Of a stretch of DNA of 47,914 bases, positions 44,846 to 47,914 are shown piece after piece. Source of the stretch: Mycobacterium sp. (lineage in GTDB: Bacteria; Actinomycetota; Actinomycetes; Mycobacteriales; Mycobacteriaceae); NCBI GenBank assembly GCA_003987775.1, contig RXJD01000078.1, positions 1 through 47,914 of the forward strand. The letters run 5' to 3'. The notes below the pieces were generated by a model. That model did not search any database and was not told where the DNA came from. It was given only the letters and a program-made list of their open reading frames with translations. Position 1 is the stretch's first letter, and each line of letters starts with the position of its first letter. The position numbers were made by a program, and so were the translations under genes.

Positions 44846-46414
44846 TCACCGACTCAGTACGTATCCGTGGCGTTCACGATCCCATGCCCCTGCCGACAAT
44901 CCCCGGGCCCGCAACAGGTCTTTGCGTATTCGCCCGATGACGTTCCGCGGAAGTTCGTCGACGGTATCGACGTATCGGGGCACGCAGAAGTACGGCATCC
45001 GGGTGGCACAGTGATCAAGCAACTCTGCGCAATCCAGTGCCGCGCCGGGCCGTAGCGTCACCACCACGAGGATGTCGTCTTCGCCGAGTTCACTCGGTAC
45101 GGCGACGGCGGCGGCTTCGGCCACTGCCGGATGGGTCATCACCACCGTCTCCACTTCCACGGACGAGACATTCTCACCGCGCCGGCGCAGCGAGTCCTTG
45201 ACCCGGTCCACGTACAACAGGTTTCCATCGACGTCGAGCCTGCCCAGATCCCCGGTGTGGAACCAGTCCGGATGGGGCTCCACCTGCAGGCCCGGTCCTC
45301 CCGCACCGACGTACCCGTCACTCATCACCTTCGGGAACCTGGGTCGGCAGGTGATCTCACCGACCGATCCGGCCGGCAACTCCACGCCCCCGGAGTCCAC
45401 GATCCGCACCTCGAAGTTCGGATTCGTCCGGCCCGAGGAGCCTGGCACACCGTCGTAAGAGACACCGTTTACCGCGAGGGGAAATGCCTCCGTCATGCCG
45501 TACATGGTGACAATGGTGCAGCGGTAACGCTTTTCGATTGTCCGGTAGGACGCCGCGTCGATAGGTGCGGCCGAGATGAATCGCAACGGCAGCTGCGCGT
45601 CGCGCGGATCGGGCGGCAGATTCTGCAGCATCGACACCATCGCGCCGGCGCCGACGAAGCCGGCGGCACCGCGTGCCCGGACGTCGTCCCACACCGTGTC
45701 GGGGTGGAACGCGCCGGCGATCACCGTGGTTGCGCCGACCAGCATCGGTGCGAGCACGCTCGGTGCGGCGCTGAGATGGAACAGTGGCATCGCCGTCCAC
45801 AGCACCTCTTCCGCCGCCAGTTCCCAGGCTGCCACGGCGGTGGCTGCCACCGTGAACAGGTAGTGCCACGACGTGGCAACGGCTTTGGACGGGCCGGTGG
45901 TGCCCGAGGTGAAGAACAGCGCGCTCGGCCCGGTCATGGCAGCGGTCGGCACCGCGACGTCGCGGTCCAGTGCTTCGACCACCCAATCATCCTGCGCCAC
46001 CAATGTTCTTATGCCGTCTAGCTGAGCGGTGATCTCATCGACGCGATGCCGCCGATCGGCATCGGTGAGAATCACCTTGGCCTGCGACAGCCTGAGATTG
46101 TGCAGGAGAAAGTCACCCTTGTTGGCCGCGTTCACCGCGGCAGTCACCACGCCGATCCGGGCTGCCCCGAGCCAGAAGTAGACCCATTCCGGGCAGGTTG
46201 CGGTGAACAATGCAACGCAGTCACCCGCACCAATTCCCATCTCCAGCAGGAGATTCGCCGCCGCACACGATCGTTGCCGTAGCTGCCCGAAGGTGATATC
46301 GGTCCCGGCTACCGACAGCATCACCCGGTCCGGATACTGCTCAGCGCGGCGATCGAGCACTGCCGCGACGGTGAAGCTGTCTACACCGAAGTCGGCGGGC
46401 TCCGGGGGTTTCAT
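44846..46414 (-). CDS. Acyl-CoA ligase (AMP-forming)
   Basis: The 522-residue ANL enzyme has the P-loop FFTSGTTGPSKA, the adenine site YGMTEAFPL, DWFHTGDLGRLD, the hinge RVKDSLRRRGENVSS and the C-terminal catalytic Lys region near NVIGRIRKDLL. It activates a carboxylic acid (fatty, steroid or aromatic) as the CoA thioester through an adenylate. ATG 46414 lies ten bases after the upstream Rieske gene; the longer frame would overlap that gene by over 100 bp and is rejected. Next to dehydratase pair and oxygenases, it probably feeds a beta-oxidation-like route. Confidence 0.92.
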   Translation of the reverse strand: MKPPEPADFGVDSFTVAAVLDRRAEQYPDRVMLSVAGTDITFGQLRQRSCAAANLLLEMGIGAGDCVALFTATCPEWVYFWLGAARIGVVTAAVNAANKGDFLLHNLRLSQAKVILTDADRRHRVDEITAQLDGIRTLVAQDDWVVEALDRDVAVPTAAMTGPSALFFTSGTTGPSKAVATSWHYLFTVAATAVAAWELAAEEVLWTAMPLFHLSAAPSVLAPMLVGATTVIAGAFHPDTVWDDVRARGAAGFVGAGAMVSMLQNLPPDPRDAQLPLRFISAAPIDAASYRTIEKRYRCTIVTMYGMTEAFPLAVNGVSYDGVPGSSGRTNPNFEVRIVDSGGVELPAGSVGEITCRPRFPKVMSDGYVGAGGPGLQVEPHPDWFHTGDLGRLDVDGNLLYVDRVKDSLRRRGENVSSVEVETVVMTHPAVAEAAAVAVPSELGEDDILVVVTLRPGAALDCAELLDHCATRMPYFCVPRYVDTVDELPRNVIGRIRKDLLRARGLSAGAWDRERHGYVLSR

Positions 46415-46424
46415 CAGGCTGCCA

Positions 46425-47546
46425 TCAGGCCTCGGAGGCCGCCGGGTCCGGCTCGCCGTCTGCGGTGTAGCCGAAGTCGTTGGGCGACGGTTGTTTACCC
46501 GGGTAGAAACGGTGTGCCCAGCGCCGGAGTGCCGCATAGTCGTGCGCCTCTTCCGGTGCCAGGTTGGGCTTCTCCAGGTATTTCATGTTCTCCCAGGTGA
46601 AGAAGTCCTGCTTGATCACTTCCTGCTGCAGGGCAAGGAATTTGGCCGCGCGGCCGGTTGGCGCGTCACCGGTGTCGCCCGGCTCACGGATCGAGGCCTG
46701 GGTGTAGAAGTAGTCGGTGTAGTCCTCGTCGACCGGGGTCTGGCCGGTGACCTGGCAGGTGGCCACCAGGTCGCTCGGGAAACGCACGACGCCCAGTCCC
46801 AGTGAGTAGTTGTCGTAGATGATCTTGGCGTCCACCGGACCGTTCGGGGTCAACCAGGTCTTGGCCCGGCCGCCGCCGAAGTGGGCGTTGACCGTGGCGT
46901 GCAGGTGATAGCCGGATACCTCGAAGGATGCGGTGTTGGCGGGATTGGCCGCCTTGTGCACGTATTGCACGTGATACGGGTCGGCCGCGTTCTCGATGAT
47001 CATCTGCGCGTGCACCTTGACCCGGTTGACCATCCGGGTGTGCGGATGCAGCGGGTAGTACTCGTCGGTCTCCAGCTCGGGCAGCACCGGCGGCTGCCAG
47101 TAGGGCGCGCGGCCGTGCCGCTCGTGCCAGACCAGGATGAAGCCGTACCACTCGGTGGCCGGATAGGTCCGGATGCGGACGTTGTTCTTGCACCCGATCT
47201 TGCTGTAGGGGATCAGCGCGTTAGTGCCGTCACCGCGCCACTGCCAGCCGTGCCACGGGCAGACGATGTGTTCGCCCTCCACCGTGCCGCCGACGCCCAT
47301 GTTGGCGCCCAGGTGCTGGCAGTAGGCGTCCAGTACGTGCACCTTCCCGGACTTGGTGCGGAACAGCACCAACTCCTCGCCGAAGTAGTGCACCCGCTTC
47401 ACCTCGCCGGCAGCGAGATCGGAGGCGAAGCCGACGATGAACCAGCCCGTCGGGAAGCGGTAGGTGGACAGCGCGATCCCTGACGGTCCGAATTCCTGTT
47501 CCGAAGGGTCTTCGGCCGCTGCCAGGTCTGAGGATATTTCCGTCAC
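46425..47546 (-). CDS. Rieske oxygenase, KshA-like (3-ketosteroid 9-alpha-hydroxylase type)
   Basis: The 373-residue protein has the Rieske site Cys76-x-His78 and Cys96-x2-His99 (YCQHLGANMG, CPWHGW) and iron ligands His192 and His197 in NAADPYHVQYVH. The YCQHLGANMG variant and the general layout resemble KshA, which hydroxylates steroid C9 with the reductase KshB. It may be a KshA paralogue for another steroid, bile acid or terpenoid. GTG start with GGAGAAC upstream. First gene of the five-gene operon to 43432. Substrate not decidable from sequence. Confidence 0.9.
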   Translation of the reverse strand: MTEISSDLAAAEDPSEQEFGPSGIALSTYRFPTGWFIVGFASDLAAGEVKRVHYFGEELVLFRTKSGKVHVLDAYCQHLGANMGVGGTVEGEHIVCPWHGWQWRGDGTNALIPYSKIGCKNNVRIRTYPATEWYGFILVWHERHGRAPYWQPPVLPELETDEYYPLHPHTRMVNRVKVHAQMIIENAADPYHVQYVHKAANPANTASFEVSGYHLHATVNAHFGGGRAKTWLTPNGPVDAKIIYDNYSLGLGVVRFPSDLVATCQVTGQTPVDEDYTDYFYTQASIREPGDTGDAPTGRAAKFLALQQEVIKQDFFTWENMKYLEKPNLAPEEAHDYAALRRWAHRFYPGKQPSPNDFGYTADGEPDPAASEA

Positions 47547-47616
47547 GAGTTCTCCGTTTCCCACGCGGCGGCGCGGCGATGAGGCCGCCCACACTTCACC
47601 GCGGTTCGGCGCGTAA

Positions 47617-47638
47617 GTCTATTTTTACTATTTTAGAC
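47617..47638. promoter_or_regulatory. AT-rich inverted repeat before the KshA-like operon
   Basis: GTCTA (47617-47621) and TAGAC (47634-47638) flank a T-rich centre with TTTACTA, about 75-95 bp before the GTG at 47546. It is the one AT-rich patch in the 279-bp gap to the next gene. It does not match the KstR operator as I know it. Confidence 0.4.
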
Positions 47639-47825
47639 ATTGAACGTCAACGCGGGGGTGCACGACCAAGTAGGACACGAACTCCCCTGGTCTAGGAACG
47701 CCGTAAGCCAATTCCAGCAGCGGCCGCTTTCTGCTGCTTTCACCCACCGCGAAATCGCTTGGGCCGAGGCTCTTTCAGCTTGCAGCGGGCAACGACTTGT
47801 CGGTGTCTCTTCGTAGGATTGGGGT

Positions 47826-47914
47826 ATGCCATCGAGTTCGCCAGCGGAGATCGCCGAGGTCCTCGGCGGGCTCGAGGCATGTGCGGAGCGCTTGTGCGAG
47901 CTGACTTTTGAGGC
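47826..47914 (+). CDS. Start of a probable 13E12/DUF222-type gene (cut by window end)
   Basis: Only 29 complete codons are seen: ATG after GGATTGGGGT, then PSSSPAEIAEVLGGLEACAERLCELTFE. The pattern of a helical stretch ending in LxELTFE resembles the N-terminus of the DUF222/HNH (13E12-repeat) proteins common in mycobacteria. The assignment rests on a short segment and is weak. Confidence 0.45.
   Translation, partial: MPSSSPAEIAEVLGGLEACAERLCELTFE

Overview
The window comes from a mycobacterium, probably an environmental species. The giant single-chain type I fatty acid synthase (fas) followed by acpS, the L,D-transpeptidase ldtB, the Tat-exported Rv2525c-type protein, bcp, a PE-family protein with a YxxxE secretion motif and a mycobacterial QcrB all point that way. 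The M. tuberculosis backbone order (lppS/ldtB, Rv2520c, bcp, Rv2522c, acpS, fas, Rv2525c) can be followed, but it is split by two accessory blocks and followed by a third region of catabolic genes.

Layout. 1-1685: tandem repeat, ldtB (minus) and tRNA-Lys(CTT). 1687-18315 is accessory block 1, next to the tRNA. It holds a TPR protein whose start codon abuts the tRNA CCA end, a TetR regulator coupled to an MpaB-type oxygenase, a six-gene operon on the plus strand, a TetR/acyltransferase pair with a clear palindromic operator, a nitrate/sulfonate-type ABC transporter whose ATPase gene carries a frameshift, and a DUF3556 membrane protein coupled to an SDR. 18370-20642: Rv2520c-like, bcp and an M20 peptidase (backbone). 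20698-28020 is accessory block 2: PE protein, MacS-type sensor kinase with its response regulator, a DUF2339 membrane protein and an orphan qcrB paralogue. 28347-39247: acpS, fas and an Rv2525c orthologue (backbone). 39430-47546: a probable catabolic cluster with two Rieske oxygenases, a CrtC/AttH-like protein, an aldehyde dehydrogenase, an acyl-CoA ligase, two hot-dog dehydratase-like proteins and an NTF2-like protein. The window ends in the start of a probable 13E12-type gene.

The most interesting item is the operon at 4806-11181. It encodes an active-site-degenerate HAD-like protein, a DDGS/EEVS-type sugar phosphate cyclase (MysA-like), a MysC-like ATP-grasp enzyme, a MysD-like D-Ala-D-Ala-ligase relative, a TauD-type Fe(II)/2-oxoglutarate oxygenase and an FAD amine-oxidase-like protein. 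This is a mycosporine-like amino acid (UV-sunscreen) pathway in a mycobacterium. The usual O-methyltransferase MysB is not in the window, and two oxidative tailoring enzymes are present, so the product may be new. An orphan qcrB and two near-identical long palindromes placed right at gene stop codons are the next most notable features. Function calls rest on recognition of families and motifs in the translated sequence; no database search was run.
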